The notes below the pieces were generated by a model. The model worked only from the letters and a program-made list of their open reading frames with translations, was not told where the DNA came from and searched no databases. A program made the translations under genes and the position numbers. Of a stretch of 64,000 bases of DNA, positions 1 through 8,513 are shown piece after piece; the stretch's first letter is position 1; each line of letters starts with the position of its first letter. This DNA is from Brevibacterium linens ATCC 9172 (GTDB taxonomy: Bacteria; Actinomycetota; Actinomycetes; Actinomycetales; Brevibacteriaceae): contig NZ_FXYY01000012.1 of the NCBI RefSeq assembly GCF_900169165.1, forward strand, positions 49,199 to 113,198. Direction: 5' to 3'.

Positions 1-951
1 GCGGCCGATCTCCGAATCGTCGAAGTGCACACCGTGCGCCAACCAGGTCCGCTCCCCCAGCCAGCCGACGGATTCGAGGTAGTCGACGGTGCGCAGGCCG
101 AATGTCTCGCGGCAGAAGTCCTCTTCGTCGATGGTCTCGGCCAGGTGGGTGTGAAGGCGGACATCGAGTTCGGCAGCGAGTGCGGCGGACTCGCGCATGA
201 GCTCGGTGGTCACGGAGAACGGCGAGCAGGGAGCGAAGCTGATCTGGATCTGTGCGCCGGGCCCTCGCTGATGGTAGGTCTCGACGAGTCGGCGGGAATC
301 GTCGAGGATGACTTCCGAATCCTGGACGGTCTGCTGCGGGGGCAGTCCGCCGTCCTCCTCGCCCAGGGACATCGATCCGCGAGTGAGCATGGCACGCATG
401 CCGAGTCTCCGGACGACGTCGACCTGGATGTCGATGGCCTCGTCCATGCCGGTCGGGAACAGGTAGTGGTGGTCGGCCGCGGTCGTGCAGCCGGATTCGA
501 GGAGTTCGGCCATCGCCACGGTCGTGGCGAGTTCGAGCGCACGCGGGGTCAGCCTGGCCCACACCGGGTAGAGGTTCTGCAGCCACCCGAACAGCGGCAG
601 GTCGGCGACGGGCGCCCACGCACGGGTCAGCGTCTGATAGAAGTGGTGATGCGTATTGATCAGTCCGGGAGTGATGACGTGCGCGGAGGCGTCGATGATG
701 TCGAGGTCGGTCGCATCACCAGCGGTCCCGCCGGCACTGGGGGTCCCTTCGGCGCCGCATGTCGTGGGTTCGCCCCCAGCGGGGACGAGTTCGATGATGG
801 TCCCGGTGGCCCGATCGACGACGATTCCCCGCGCGGCCCGGTTCGGATCGACACCGGCGCCGAGGTGGACGGCCAGCGGATCGCGCAGCCACAGTCCGTC
901 TGCCGGAGGGTTCTCGCCAGAAGGTGTGCCGGTTCCATTGCTGTCGATCAT
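1..951 (-). CDS. 8-oxoguanine deaminase (amidohydrolase family), C-terminus beyond window
   Basis: Zinc-dependent amidohydrolase, expected to deaminate 8-oxoguanine or a related purine in the cytosol. I translated 317 residues; the frame runs off the left edge, so the C-terminus (about 130-150 residues in this family) is missing. Metal-binding signatures are visible: THHHF at 100-104, HTHLAE at 267-272 and AHGVH at 305-309. The stretches FYQTLTRAW, LFGWLQNLYPVW and CTTAADHHYLFP are typical of 8-oxoguanine deaminases rather than classical guanine deaminases (family knowledge). Residues 65-82 are a Gly/Ala/Thr-rich insertion. The ATG at 951 precedes the conserved N-terminal beta strand. It diverges from an NCS2 nucleobase permease, which fits purine salvage or catabolism. 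Substrate assignment is by family resemblance only. Confidence 0.8.
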   Translation of the reverse strand, partial: MIDSNGTGTPSGENPPADGLWLRDPLAVHLGAGVDPNRAARGIVVDRATGTIIELVPAGGEPTTCGAEGTPSAGGTAGDATDLDIIDASAHVITPGLINTHHHFYQTLTRAWAPVADLPLFGWLQNLYPVWARLTPRALELATTVAMAELLESGCTTAADHHYLFPTGMDEAIDIQVDVVRRLGMRAMLTRGSMSLGEEDGGLPPQQTVQDSEVILDDSRRLVETYHQRGPGAQIQISFAPCSPFSVTTELMRESAALAAELDVRLHTHLAETIDEEDFCRETFGLRTVDYLESVGWLGERTWLAHGVHFDDSEIGR

Positions 952-1402
952 CGCGTCGCCTTTCACTCTTGAACCGTGCGCGTCGAGCGCGCACCATTGG
1001 TCAGTGGCGACAGAACTGGGGCCGACGCCACCAGCTCAGGTTTTCCGGCGTCTGCTGCTCCGCCGGTCGGTATCCCATCGGGGGTCCCCAACTGTACCCA
1101 CTGGTCGGTGAAGCGGTACGATGGCTCAAGACCATCGAACTGAGCGAACGATCAGTAGATTGTCGAGGGATGAGTACACGACTGCCGTGAACTCTAGCAT
1201 GTGCCACGGGTCACTAAAATGGCTTGCGGGCCAAATGGTATTCCTTTAGAGTTTTACGATAAGGAAGTTTCCTTTCGCATAACGGAATTATGCAACCGAT
1301 CCCTCGGTCGAATCGATGCCTGCTCGCACGCCAAACCGGCCACTGAGGTCGGTCAGTCACAGAGAGGTCTTCGCCCCGAGGACGTACTCAATGGAGAGAT
1401 AA
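952..1402. other. Divergent intergenic region between deaminase and permease
   Basis: A 451-bp gene-free stretch. The deaminase-proximal half is GC-rich like the rest of the window; the permease-proximal part (about 1190-1300) is clearly AT-richer and should carry the permease promoter and its control sites. I found no RNA gene or recognisable riboswitch. The palindrome at 1261-1274 is listed separately. The permease ribosome-binding site GGAGAG lies just before its ATG. Confidence 0.6.
1261..1274. promoter_or_regulatory. Candidate operator palindrome upstream of NCS2 permease
   Basis: AAGGAA-GT-TTCCTT is a perfect 6-bp inverted repeat with a 2-bp spacer, about 130 bp upstream of the permease start in the AT-rich part of the divergent intergenic region. 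The geometry suits a small dimeric regulator. No cognate regulator gene is in the window, so the role is inferred. Confidence 0.3.
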
Positions 1403-3013
1403 ATGTCGGTATCCCATCAATCACCCAGCGGCGACCGCAAGACCGCGGTCAAAGGCAAGCAGGCCCGCCCGGAGGACGAACGGCTCTCCGTCGGCAGCTC
1501 CTTCGCCTACGGGTTGCAGCACGTGCTCACCATGTACGGCGGAATCATCGCGGTCCCCCTCATCATCGGCAATGCGGCCGGCCTCGACGGCAACGGCATC
1601 AGCCTCCTCATAGCCTCCTGTCTGTTCATGGGCGGTCTGGCGACGATCCTGCAGTCGGTCGGAGTGCCGTTCTTCGGCTCGCAGCTGCCGCTGGTTCAGG
1701 GTGTCTCGTTCGCCGGCGTCGCGACGATGACGTCCATTCTGGCCGGCGGCGGAGGCCTGCCCGCGGTGTTCGGGTCAGTCCTGGTCGCCTCGGTGATCGG
1801 ACTGATCGTGGCCCCGGCATTTGCGCTCATCGTGAAGTTCTTCCCGCCGGTCGTCACCGGCACCGTCATCACCACGATCGGTCTGTCACTCATGCCGGTC
1901 GCCGCGGGCTGGGCCATGGGCGGGGACGCGGAGGCCGCTGACTACGGCAGCATGCGCAATATCCTCATCGCCGTGGCCACCCTGACCATCGTTCTCATCC
2001 TCAGCCGGATTCCCGTGGCCGCGATCTCGCAGCTGTCGATTCTGCTGGCCATCGTGCTCGGCACCATCGGATGCCTGATCTTCGGGTGGGCGGACTTCTC
2101 CCATGTGCTCGATCGAGGCGTCTTCGCGTTCCCTGAGCCGTTCGCCTTCGGTATGCCGACTTTCTCTGCCGCAGCGATCATTTCGATGTTCATCGTCATC
2201 ATCGTCACGTTCGCCGAGACGACTGCGGACATCATCGCCGTCGGAGAGATCGTCGACACTAAGGTCGATTCCAAGCGCATCGCTTCGGGTCTGCGTGCTG
2301 ACATGCTGTCATCGGCAGTGTCGCCGGTCTTCAACTCCTTCACTCAGTCGGCATTCGCACAGAACGTCGGACTGGTCGCCATCACGGGCGTGAAGTCACG
2401 CTTCGTCGTCACAGCCGGTGGTGCGATCCTCGTGGTCCTCGGTCTGCTGCCCGTGATGGGCGGAGTCGTTGCCGCCGTTCCGACTCCGGTACTCGGCGGA
2501 GCGGGAATCGTCCTGTTCGGCACGGTCGCCGCGTCGGGCATTCGCACGCTGTCAAAGGTCGAGTACGAGGGCAACCTCAATATGATCATCGTGGCGGTCT
2601 CGCTGGCCTTCGGCATCATCCCGGTCGTCGAGCCCGATTTCTACAACGCCTTCCCGAATTGGGTCGGCATCATCCTCCACTCGGGAATCTCGTCGGCCAC
2701 CCTCATGGCAGTGCTGCTCAATCTCGTCTTCAACCACATCGGCGTGAAGACGAAAGATCGTTCGGACCGGTCGGTCTTCGTGGCCGGCACCGGGCGCGTC
2801 ATCCGCAAGGAAGAGCTGCAGCGACTCCTCGACAACGAACCCGTTCTCGCTGAGGGCGACACCGTCAAGGACGGCAAGATCATCGACTGCAACGGAGAAG
2901 AGGTTCCCGTCGTCACCGAACAGCAGCACAAGAAGGTCATCGACGCCGCACAGAAAGGTAAGGTCCGCAGCCAGGACGACGTACGCCGCCTCATCGCCGA
3001 GGACGGCAACTGA
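1403..3013 (+). CDS. NCS2 family nucleobase (uracil/xanthine-type) permease
   Basis: Membrane symporter of the NCS2/NAT family, 536 aa, importing a purine or uracil base with a proton or sodium ion. Hydrophobic segments fill about residues 30-445. The NAT signature region QNVGLVAITG (about 320-330) and the upstream QLPLVQGVSF (about 95-105) are visible. After the membrane domain there is a charged cytoplasmic tail of about 85 residues, longer than in many relatives. The ATG at 1403 has GGAGAG upstream. Being divergent from an 8-oxoguanine deaminase suggests a purine (xanthine, urate or oxidised guanine) substrate rather than uracil; sequence alone cannot decide. Confidence 0.85.
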   Translation: MSVSHQSPSGDRKTAVKGKQARPEDERLSVGSSFAYGLQHVLTMYGGIIAVPLIIGNAAGLDGNGISLLIASCLFMGGLATILQSVGVPFFGSQLPLVQGVSFAGVATMTSILAGGGGLPAVFGSVLVASVIGLIVAPAFALIVKFFPPVVTGTVITTIGLSLMPVAAGWAMGGDAEAADYGSMRNILIAVATLTIVLILSRIPVAAISQLSILLAIVLGTIGCLIFGWADFSHVLDRGVFAFPEPFAFGMPTFSAAAIISMFIVIIVTFAETTADIIAVGEIVDTKVDSKRIASGLRADMLSSAVSPVFNSFTQSAFAQNVGLVAITGVKSRFVVTAGGAILVVLGLLPVMGGVVAAVPTPVLGGAGIVLFGTVAASGIRTLSKVEYEGNLNMIIVAVSLAFGIIPVVEPDFYNAFPNWVGIILHSGISSATLMAVLLNLVFNHIGVKTKDRSDRSVFVAGTGRVIRKEELQRLLDNEPVLAEGDTVKDGKIIDCNGEEVPVVTEQQHKKVIDAAQKGKVRSQDDVRRLIAEDGN

Positions 3014-3058
3014 GGTCGGACACGAGGACGAGAGCTGGAACCGCAAAGACCGTTCGGA

Positions 3059-3093
3059 CCCCGGTCGCCGTCTGCGAAGGCGCGCGGCCGGGG
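3059..3093 (+). terminator. Candidate terminator of the permease gene
   Basis: Imperfect GC-rich hairpin, left arm CCCCGGTCGC (3059-3068) and right arm GCGGCCGGGG (3084-3093) with one mismatch and a 15-nt loop, followed by CCTCTTG. It lies in the convergent gap between the permease and the DUF222 gene. Confidence 0.4.
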
Positions 3094-3132
3094 CCTCTTG
3101 CGTAACTGGCTGCCGTCATAGCCCGGCTGCCG

Positions 3133-5439
3133 TCAGAACGGTGGCGGATCCTTGGAGTCCCAGTAGTTGTTCCACTCCACTCCTCGGCCGGGCTTCGATT
3201 TCTGCGACCGGCGAGGCGCTTCGTCGGTTTCGGTACTCGAGACTCCCCCTGCTCCAGGCGTCGGGACACACCCGTCCCCTGGTCCGGAGTCCCCTGGCTC
3301 GGAGTGGCGGGATGGCCCCGAGTCCTCGACCCGTGCCGCCGGACTCGGATGGCCGTTGTCACGAAGCTGTTCCGTGGTGCCGGGGTTCCGGTCGTCAAGC
3401 CGATTCGGCAGGTGGTCATAGTTCTCCACCTGACGGGCATGCTCGGCGTTGATCGGGTTGTCCGGCGGATACATTCGTCCGACGACACCACGAGTGAAGG
3501 AATACTCCACCGCCCCGTCCTCGGTCATTCGGACCGAGAACCGGCGGTCGGTCTTCGCCTGGTGGTCGGGTTTGCACAGCGGGTGGAGGTTCTCGAACGT
3601 CGTCTGACCGCCCCGGGCCGGATCGGCATGGTCGAAGGGGATGATGTGGTCGACTTCCGACGTCTCTGCCCTGCGAGTGCAGCCCGGAGCAGAACAGGAC
3701 TGCCATTTGCCGACCAAGGGCGCGCGCACGTCCGCAGGGATGTGGTAGCTGCGTGAGCGAGCATCGATCGGCGTCCCGGTAGCGGGATCGGTGAGGATCC
3801 GGTGCCAAGTGGGGCTCTCACCTGCGAGTGCCCGTGCCGCGTCGGGCGGCACCGGTGTGCCGTCCGAGAATGTTCCGGGCAGCTCCGACTTTCCCACCGC
3901 GGTGAGATACGGAACCGTCACCATCATCTTGGCCTGCTCTCGGACCCACTGTCCGTGGGTGGGCATGACGAGTTTGATGGTGGTCTTCACGTCGGCGCCG
4001 GTGCCCGCCGCCTCTTCGGCTTCTCGCTGCGCTGCCTGCGCGGTGCGGTCGACCGCGGCTGCAGTGATCGGAGCTGCGGGGTCCGCGTCGTCGGCGGTCT
4101 CGAGCGCGACTTCCTTGGTGGTGGTCTCACCGGTTGTGGTGTCGTGGGCCGTCACGGCGATGGTCATCTGCGGGGTTGCCCGAGTGGCGATATCGAACAT
4201 GAGGGCGGCAATGCTGTCCTGATCGGCGACTTCGAGGCCGGCGATGTTCTCATCGGTGAGTGCCGAGATGTTGCCGTTGCGGATCGCTCGGGCGAAAGCT
4301 TCGATGCGCAGGTAGAAGGCATTGAGTTCCACGGCAGGTCCGGACAGAGTCACCGAGGCGGTGCCGTCGGGGTAGGTCATGATGTCGACTCGGCGGCGCT
4401 TCTCGGCCAGTTCGGTCCTGTCGTCGACCGGCACGATCGCCGCGATCTTGAGATTGAGCGACTTCCTGAAGGTCTCCAGGGTGATATCGGCACGGCGGTC
4501 ACCCAGGTAGGCATCAAGGCGCGGCAGATACTCGAAGGCAACGTCCTTGATGGCACGGGTCGCTGCAAGCACGTGCTCGATCGTGAACTCACCGGCCAGG
4601 CAGCGCTGCAGGAACTTCGGCAGTCCGAATGCCAGTGTGACGGCGTTCGTGATCTCGTTGTAGGCACCGTCGCTCGACGAGCCGAGGACCGTGGTCAGCT
4701 CGGCGATCTCCTCGCGCGTGGCGAGGTCGTGGACCCAACTGTTGAAAGATTTGTGCAACCCGAACTTGGGGAAGTTCGGAAGCGAACTCGCCGACGGAGG
4801 CTGCGACTGCTCTCCGGTGCTCGCCTCGGTTGTGGAAGCATCATCGGTGCTTCCATCGGTGCTTCCATCGACGCCCAGTTCAGCGGCTCCGTCCGATTCA
4901 TCGGCCGCGGCGGCAGCGGCCGCGTCGGCAGCGACGTCGGCACCACCGTCGGAAGCATCGTCCGCTTCGGCGCCATCGTCGGCGGCAGCACCTGCGGAGG
5001 CGGCGGCGTCATCAGACTCGTCGAGAGGGCGGCCCTCGAGGACGAAACCGGTGGACGTCCAGGGGTCCACGAAGTCATCCCTTTCGGGCAGCAGCCCATC
5101 ACGTGCCGTGATGAAGCGGCCGACTGTCTCGGTGAATGTCGCGTGGTAGTAGATCTCGTCGCCGAAGGCATAGCGGAGCTTCTCGAGTGCATCGGACAGG
5201 AACAGCCCGGCAACGGCTTGGAGCTCAGCGAGACGAACGCCCGTACTCAAGTGAGTCAGGCTGACGACCACAGCCATCGGCGAATCAGGGTCGACGTCGA
5301 GACGACGGGGTGAGTCGGGGCCGACCAGAGGCACCTGAGGCGACGAAGCAGGGTCCGCCGAAGTCGCGGGCGAACCGGAGACTGATTCATTCGAGGCATG
5401 CTCGAGGCCGCTGTTGCCCGGATCCTGAGGATCCTTCAT
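3133..5439 (-). CDS. DUF222 / HNH endonuclease domain protein (13E12 repeat family)
   Basis: 768-aa actinobacterial protein with an N-terminal DUF222 region (roughly residues 60-470) and an HNH nuclease-like module (about 573-625). The HNH part shows CSAPGC, then EVDHIIPF, FENLHPLC and a final DHQAK, i.e. the expected metal and catalytic residues. Residues about 130-213 are a low-complexity Ala/Asp/Glu insert, and the last 100 residues are Pro/Gly/Ser-rich. Such proteins are often multi-copy in actinobacterial genomes and their biological role is unsettled (family knowledge). The ATG at 5439 follows GAAAGGCGG. A 16-bp palindrome sits just upstream. It stands alone, convergent with the permease. 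Confidence 0.85.
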   Translation of the reverse strand: MKDPQDPGNSGLEHASNESVSGSPATSADPASSPQVPLVGPDSPRRLDVDPDSPMAVVVSLTHLSTGVRLAELQAVAGLFLSDALEKLRYAFGDEIYYHATFTETVGRFITARDGLLPERDDFVDPWTSTGFVLEGRPLDESDDAAASAGAAADDGAEADDASDGGADVAADAAAAAAADESDGAAELGVDGSTDGSTDDASTTEASTGEQSQPPSASSLPNFPKFGLHKSFNSWVHDLATREEIAELTTVLGSSSDGAYNEITNAVTLAFGLPKFLQRCLAGEFTIEHVLAATRAIKDVAFEYLPRLDAYLGDRRADITLETFRKSLNLKIAAIVPVDDRTELAEKRRRVDIMTYPDGTASVTLSGPAVELNAFYLRIEAFARAIRNGNISALTDENIAGLEVADQDSIAALMFDIATRATPQMTIAVTAHDTTTGETTTKEVALETADDADPAAPITAAAVDRTAQAAQREAEEAAGTGADVKTTIKLVMPTHGQWVREQAKMMVTVPYLTAVGKSELPGTFSDGTPVPPDAARALAGESPTWHRILTDPATGTPIDARSRSYHIPADVRAPLVGKWQSCSAPGCTRRAETSEVDHIIPFDHADPARGGQTTFENLHPLCKPDHQAKTDRRFSVRMTEDGAVEYSFTRGVVGRMYPPDNPINAEHARQVENYDHLPNRLDDRNPGTTEQLRDNGHPSPAARVEDSGPSRHSEPGDSGPGDGCVPTPGAGGVSSTETDEAPRRSQKSKPGRGVEWNNYWDSKDPPPF

Positions 5440-5453
5440 CGGTCTCGCCGCCT

Positions 5454-5469
5454 TTCACGTCGACGTGAA
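5454..5469. promoter_or_regulatory. Perfect 16-bp palindrome before DUF222 start
   Basis: TTCACGTCGACGTGAA is a perfect 16-bp palindrome, 14 bp upstream of the DUF222/HNH start codon and beside its ribosome-binding site. Its position between an AT-rich promoter region (about 5480-5580, with a TAGAAT candidate -10 on the minus strand at 5482-5487) and the start codon would suit an operator. Regulator unknown. Confidence 0.35.
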
Positions 5470-5646
5470 TGCCTTGCAACAATTCTACCTCCAACGAGAA
5501 GAAATGAATGTTACAGTTCGATTACAAAAGGATTCTTTCTAATCTTGAATGATATTTGTTGTTCTTTGATGAGGCACTCGACGCCCTGAACGGCATTGGT
5601 CGGGTCGGGCGAATACCGGCCCCACCCCAATCGGCGGGCCGGATAC

Positions 5647-6324
5647 CTATTCAGCCAGCAGACCGGGCAGCTGCTCCATCTCGCTGAAGGTCTCGGCAGC
5701 ACCCGCAGCCAACAGCGTGTCCGCACTCTGATGCACCGAAGAATCCGGGCAGAACCCGAGCACATGGGATCCGGCCGCAGCGCCGGCGATCACCCCGGTG
5801 GGGGAATCTTCGATCACGGCCGCCTCGGCGGGGTCGATGCCCCGGGAAGCAGCCGCCGCGAGATAGACGTCGGGGGCGGGCTTCGACTTCGGCTGCTCCA
5901 TGCCGGAGAAGATCCGACCCTCGAAGGCATCGAAGAGGCCGATCTTGCGCAGCTGCAGCTCGATCTTCGGACGATCCGCTCCCGACGCGCAGGCGATCCG
6001 GCCCGGGTAGATCTCGGCAACGCGCTCAACGGCATCAACGACTCCCGGAATCGCCTGGAGAGAGGCCTCGAGCTGGGCATTGCGCCGCCGCCGGAACTCG
6101 GTCATCCACTCCTCGTCGATGCGGAATCCGGTGTGCTCTTCGATGACGTCAGCCTCGTCGCGGAGCATCTTGCCGACGAAGCGCGCAATGCATTCGTCGG
6201 CGCTCAGCTGCCAGCCGAGCTCCTGCAGCATCTGATGGAGGACACCGTTCGTGATGCTTTCGGAGTCGACGAGGACTCCATCACAGTCGAACAGGATCGC
6301 AGAGTATTTCGGAAGTGGGGCCAT
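5647..6324 (-). CDS. HAD superfamily hydrolase, beta-phosphoglucomutase/phosphatase-like
   Basis: Cytosolic haloacid-dehalogenase-fold phosphatase of about 225 aa, subfamily IA (PGMB-like). Motif I ILFDCDGVLVDSE has the nucleophile Asp and general acid Asp at residues 13 and 15; ACASGADRPK fits motif II and AVIEDSPTGVIAGAAAG carries the motif IV acidic pair. Residues between form the helical cap. The frame remains open to a TTG at 6357 directly after the stop of the upstream M50 gene; I prefer the ATG at 6324 because it sits the usual dozen residues before motif I. Substrate is probably a small phosphosugar or nucleotide but cannot be read off. Likely cotranscribed with the M50 gene. Confidence 0.8.
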   Translation of the reverse strand: MAPLPKYSAILFDCDGVLVDSESITNGVLHQMLQELGWQLSADECIARFVGKMLRDEADVIEEHTGFRIDEEWMTEFRRRRNAQLEASLQAIPGVVDAVERVAEIYPGRIACASGADRPKIELQLRKIGLFDAFEGRIFSGMEQPKSKPAPDVYLAAAASRGIDPAEAAVIEDSPTGVIAGAAAGSHVLGFCPDSSVHQSADTLLAAGAAETFSEMEQLPGLLAE

Positions 6325-6357
6325 ACTCCGATTCTGCCAGCCGGCACTGACGCACAA

Positions 6358-7107
6358 TCACACCGCGCCGACCGACACCGCTGTATACAGCACCCGCGCG
6401 TTGGCGAGCGCGCAGACGATGATGACCAGCGCAAACAGCGTCAGCCAGGCACCGGAGGGCAGAGCCGAGCCCTGCGCGAGGATATAGGCATCGGACTGCT
6501 GCACATGGCGCCGGCGCGTGTGGACGCGGATGACCTTGACGAGGTCCTTGAGCGAACCAATCGTCAGCGCCGTGCCGAGTGCGGCGACGAAGACCGAGAT
6601 CCATTCCAGAGGCAGGAACACGACGACGAGCTGCGCCGCGATCGCCGTGATCACGGCGATGACCGCGCCCGCGAAGTTCCGGATGAAGATGAGCGCGACC
6701 AACAGGATCAGCGCGCCCACCGACAGGGCCAAGGGGGCCCAACCGAAGACCGCCGAGGTGGCCAGGACGAGTCCGAGCACGCCCGGTGCCGGATATCCCC
6801 AGAACCCCGCCCATGTGGCGGAGAAGCCGACTCGGCCGAAGGAGTTCATCTGTCCCGAATGGTCGAAGTTCAGCGAGATCCCCTTGACCACGCGTCCCGT
6901 CATGAGGGCGGCGAAAGCATGACCGAGCTCGTGGACGAAGGTCACGAACAGTCCGAAGAACCTCCAGATCCCTGGAGTCAGCGTCACGACCAGCGGGATC
7001 CCGATGACGAACACGAGTCCGAGGACGTCGAGTTCGAGTCCATCCTGCCGCCCGAAGCCCGAGGTGATGGCGTCCCACCACGTCGCCGTTGCCTGCTTGA
7101 AGTCCAT
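6358..7107 (-). CDS. M50 family (M50B-like) membrane metalloprotease
   Basis: 249-aa integral membrane protein with the zinc motif HELGH at residues 59-63 inside a hydrophobic segment, as in site-2-protease-like M50B proteins. Several further hydrophobic segments follow, and a charged basic stretch (RVHTRRRHVQQ) lies near residue 205. This family is common in actinobacteria and has no assigned substrate. The second metal-ligand motif is less obvious, so proteolytic activity is an inference. The start ATG at 7107 precedes the first amphipathic helix. The stop is adjacent to the HAD hydrolase frame, suggesting an operon. Confidence 0.75.
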   Translation of the reverse strand: MDFKQATATWWDAITSGFGRQDGLELDVLGLVFVIGIPLVVTLTPGIWRFFGLFVTFVHELGHAFAALMTGRVVKGISLNFDHSGQMNSFGRVGFSATWAGFWGYPAPGVLGLVLATSAVFGWAPLALSVGALILLVALIFIRNFAGAVIAVITAIAAQLVVVFLPLEWISVFVAALGTALTIGSLKDLVKVIRVHTRRRHVQQSDAYILAQGSALPSGAWLTLFALVIIVCALANARVLYTAVSVGAV

Positions 7108-7178
7108 AGCGGCCCAGTGTACGAATCGCTCCTGAGCGGGACCCTCAGGACCTCCTCAGCGATTCGGGAGGTCACGAT

Positions 7179-7232
7179 GCCCATGGTTCGGAAAGTCGGT
7201 GCGCCCATGGTTCGGGAGGTCGGTGCGCCCAG
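7179..7232. repeat. 24-bp tandem repeat, two copies plus a fragment
   Basis: Two copies of a 24-bp unit starting GCCCATGGTTCGG (7179-7202 and 7203-7226), differing at two positions, followed by a 6-bp partial copy. A degenerate relative (GATTCGGGAGGTC) precedes them at 7161-7173. The array lies between two minus-strand genes, 8 bp after the oxidoreductase stop. Confidence 0.7.
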
Positions 7233-7240
7233 ACTGACAG

Positions 7241-8335
7241 TTACTCGACGTCGACCCAGGAGCGTTGCCGCACCGACCGGAGCACGGCCTCCGTCACAAG
7301 CACGGCTCGCACCCCGTCTCGCAGCGTCGGCAGCCCCTCCGGTCGCTCGCCGGCGAAGTAGGCATAGGAATCGGCGACGAATGCGTTGAACGCATCCTGG
7401 TAGCCCTGCGGGTGCCCGGCCGGAACCATGCACAGTCGCGCGGCATCGGCAGACAGGGAGTCGGGATCGCGGACGAGGAGGCGGCTGTCGGCTCGCCGAC
7501 CGAACCACAGCTGTTCGGGCCGCTCCTGCTCGAAGCGCATGCTCGCCTCGGTGCCGGCGATCTCCACGGTCAGTCCGTTCTTGCGTCCGGGAGCCAGCTG
7601 GGACACCAACAGGGAACCGATGGCACCGCCGGAGAACTCGATCGTCACGGCCACGGTGTCCTCCGTGGTCACCGCGGTGCCGCCTCGGCGGGGGTGAACG
7701 GTTCTCGTCGTCGCCACCAGGGACGATATCCGGTCGTCGACGATGAACTCGATGAGGTCGACGAGGTGGGAGCCGATATCGGCGAATGCCCGCGAGGGGC
7801 CGCCGCGCCCTGATTCGACGCGCCAGTTCTCGTCGCCGGCTCCGAGCAGCCAGTCCTGGAGGTATCCGGCGTCGACGGTCAGCAGCGTTCCGGCCTGGCC
7901 CTCGCGGAACCGGGCGCGGGCTTCCCGCACCATCGGGTGGTAGCGGTAGACGAACGGAACGGTCCCCAGCAGACCAGCTTCCTCGGCGCGGGCCAGTACG
8001 GCACGCGCAGCAACCGAATCAGTGGCCAAGGGCTTCTCGCAGATGATGTTCGATCCCGCGTCCAGCGCCTGCAGGGACTGCGCGGCGTGGGCGTCGTTGG
8101 GGGTGCAGATGTGGACCGCATCGAAGGTGCGACCGAGAAGTTCGTCGGCCGTCGCCGAGGTCTCGAATCCCAGTTCGGCCGCCGCTTGTGCCGATCTGTC
8201 CGGCCGTGACGATGCGACCGAGTCGAGCACGGCTCCGGTCGAGCGTGCGGCACGACTGTGGACGCGGCCTATGAACCCGCCGCCGAGCATTGCGATGCGC
8301 AGATCCCGTCCCCGCGCTGAGTCACCTGAGAGCAT
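7241..8335 (-). CDS. Gfo/Idh/MocA family NAD(P)-dependent oxidoreductase
   Basis: 364-aa dehydrogenase of the glucose-fructose oxidoreductase/inositol dehydrogenase family. The N-terminal Rossmann fold shows GGGFIGRVHS (about 18-27), then HICTPNDAHA and the family signature CEKPLA (about 98-104) with its catalytic lysine. The C-terminal half is the alpha/beta substrate domain. It should oxidise or reduce a sugar, cyclitol or related polyol using NAD(P); no sugar transporter or kinase is adjacent, so the substrate is open. The start used is the ATG at 8335. It is divergent from the PhzF gene. Confidence 0.85.
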   Translation of the reverse strand: MLSGDSARGRDLRIAMLGGGFIGRVHSRAARSTGAVLDSVASSRPDRSAQAAAELGFETSATADELLGRTFDAVHICTPNDAHAAQSLQALDAGSNIICEKPLATDSVAARAVLARAEEAGLLGTVPFVYRYHPMVREARARFREGQAGTLLTVDAGYLQDWLLGAGDENWRVESGRGGPSRAFADIGSHLVDLIEFIVDDRISSLVATTRTVHPRRGGTAVTTEDTVAVTIEFSGGAIGSLLVSQLAPGRKNGLTVEIAGTEASMRFEQERPEQLWFGRRADSRLLVRDPDSLSADAARLCMVPAGHPQGYQDAFNAFVADSYAYFAGERPEGLPTLRDGVRAVLVTEAVLRSVRQRSWVDVE

Positions 8336-8513
8336 GCCTCATTATGCAATCACCCTGACCGCCGAGTCGACCGAACTGCAGCCCTCCGCAGCTGACACCC
8401 CCGCGCCGCCGGGAGTCAATCCACGAACGCTCCGGCCTGGGCCTTTACACTGTGAGAAGCGCCCGCGCAATCCCCCGCTCGCCGCGTGGTCCGCATCTTG
8501 CGAAGGAGTGTCA

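Noticed and set aside
25..972. Plus-strand open frame opposite the deaminase
   Set aside because: Composition is low-complexity Gly/Arg/Asp typical of antisense reading in GC-rich DNA, while the minus strand encodes clear amidohydrolase motifs.
5454..5469. ParB parS centromere site
   Set aside because: The palindrome TTCACGTCGACGTGAA lacks the TGTTTCACGTGAAACA consensus core.
5596..7389. Plus-strand 597-codon frame across HAD, M50 and intergenic DNA
   Set aside because: Rich in Arg, Gly and Asp without domains, and it spans three minus-strand features with real motifs.
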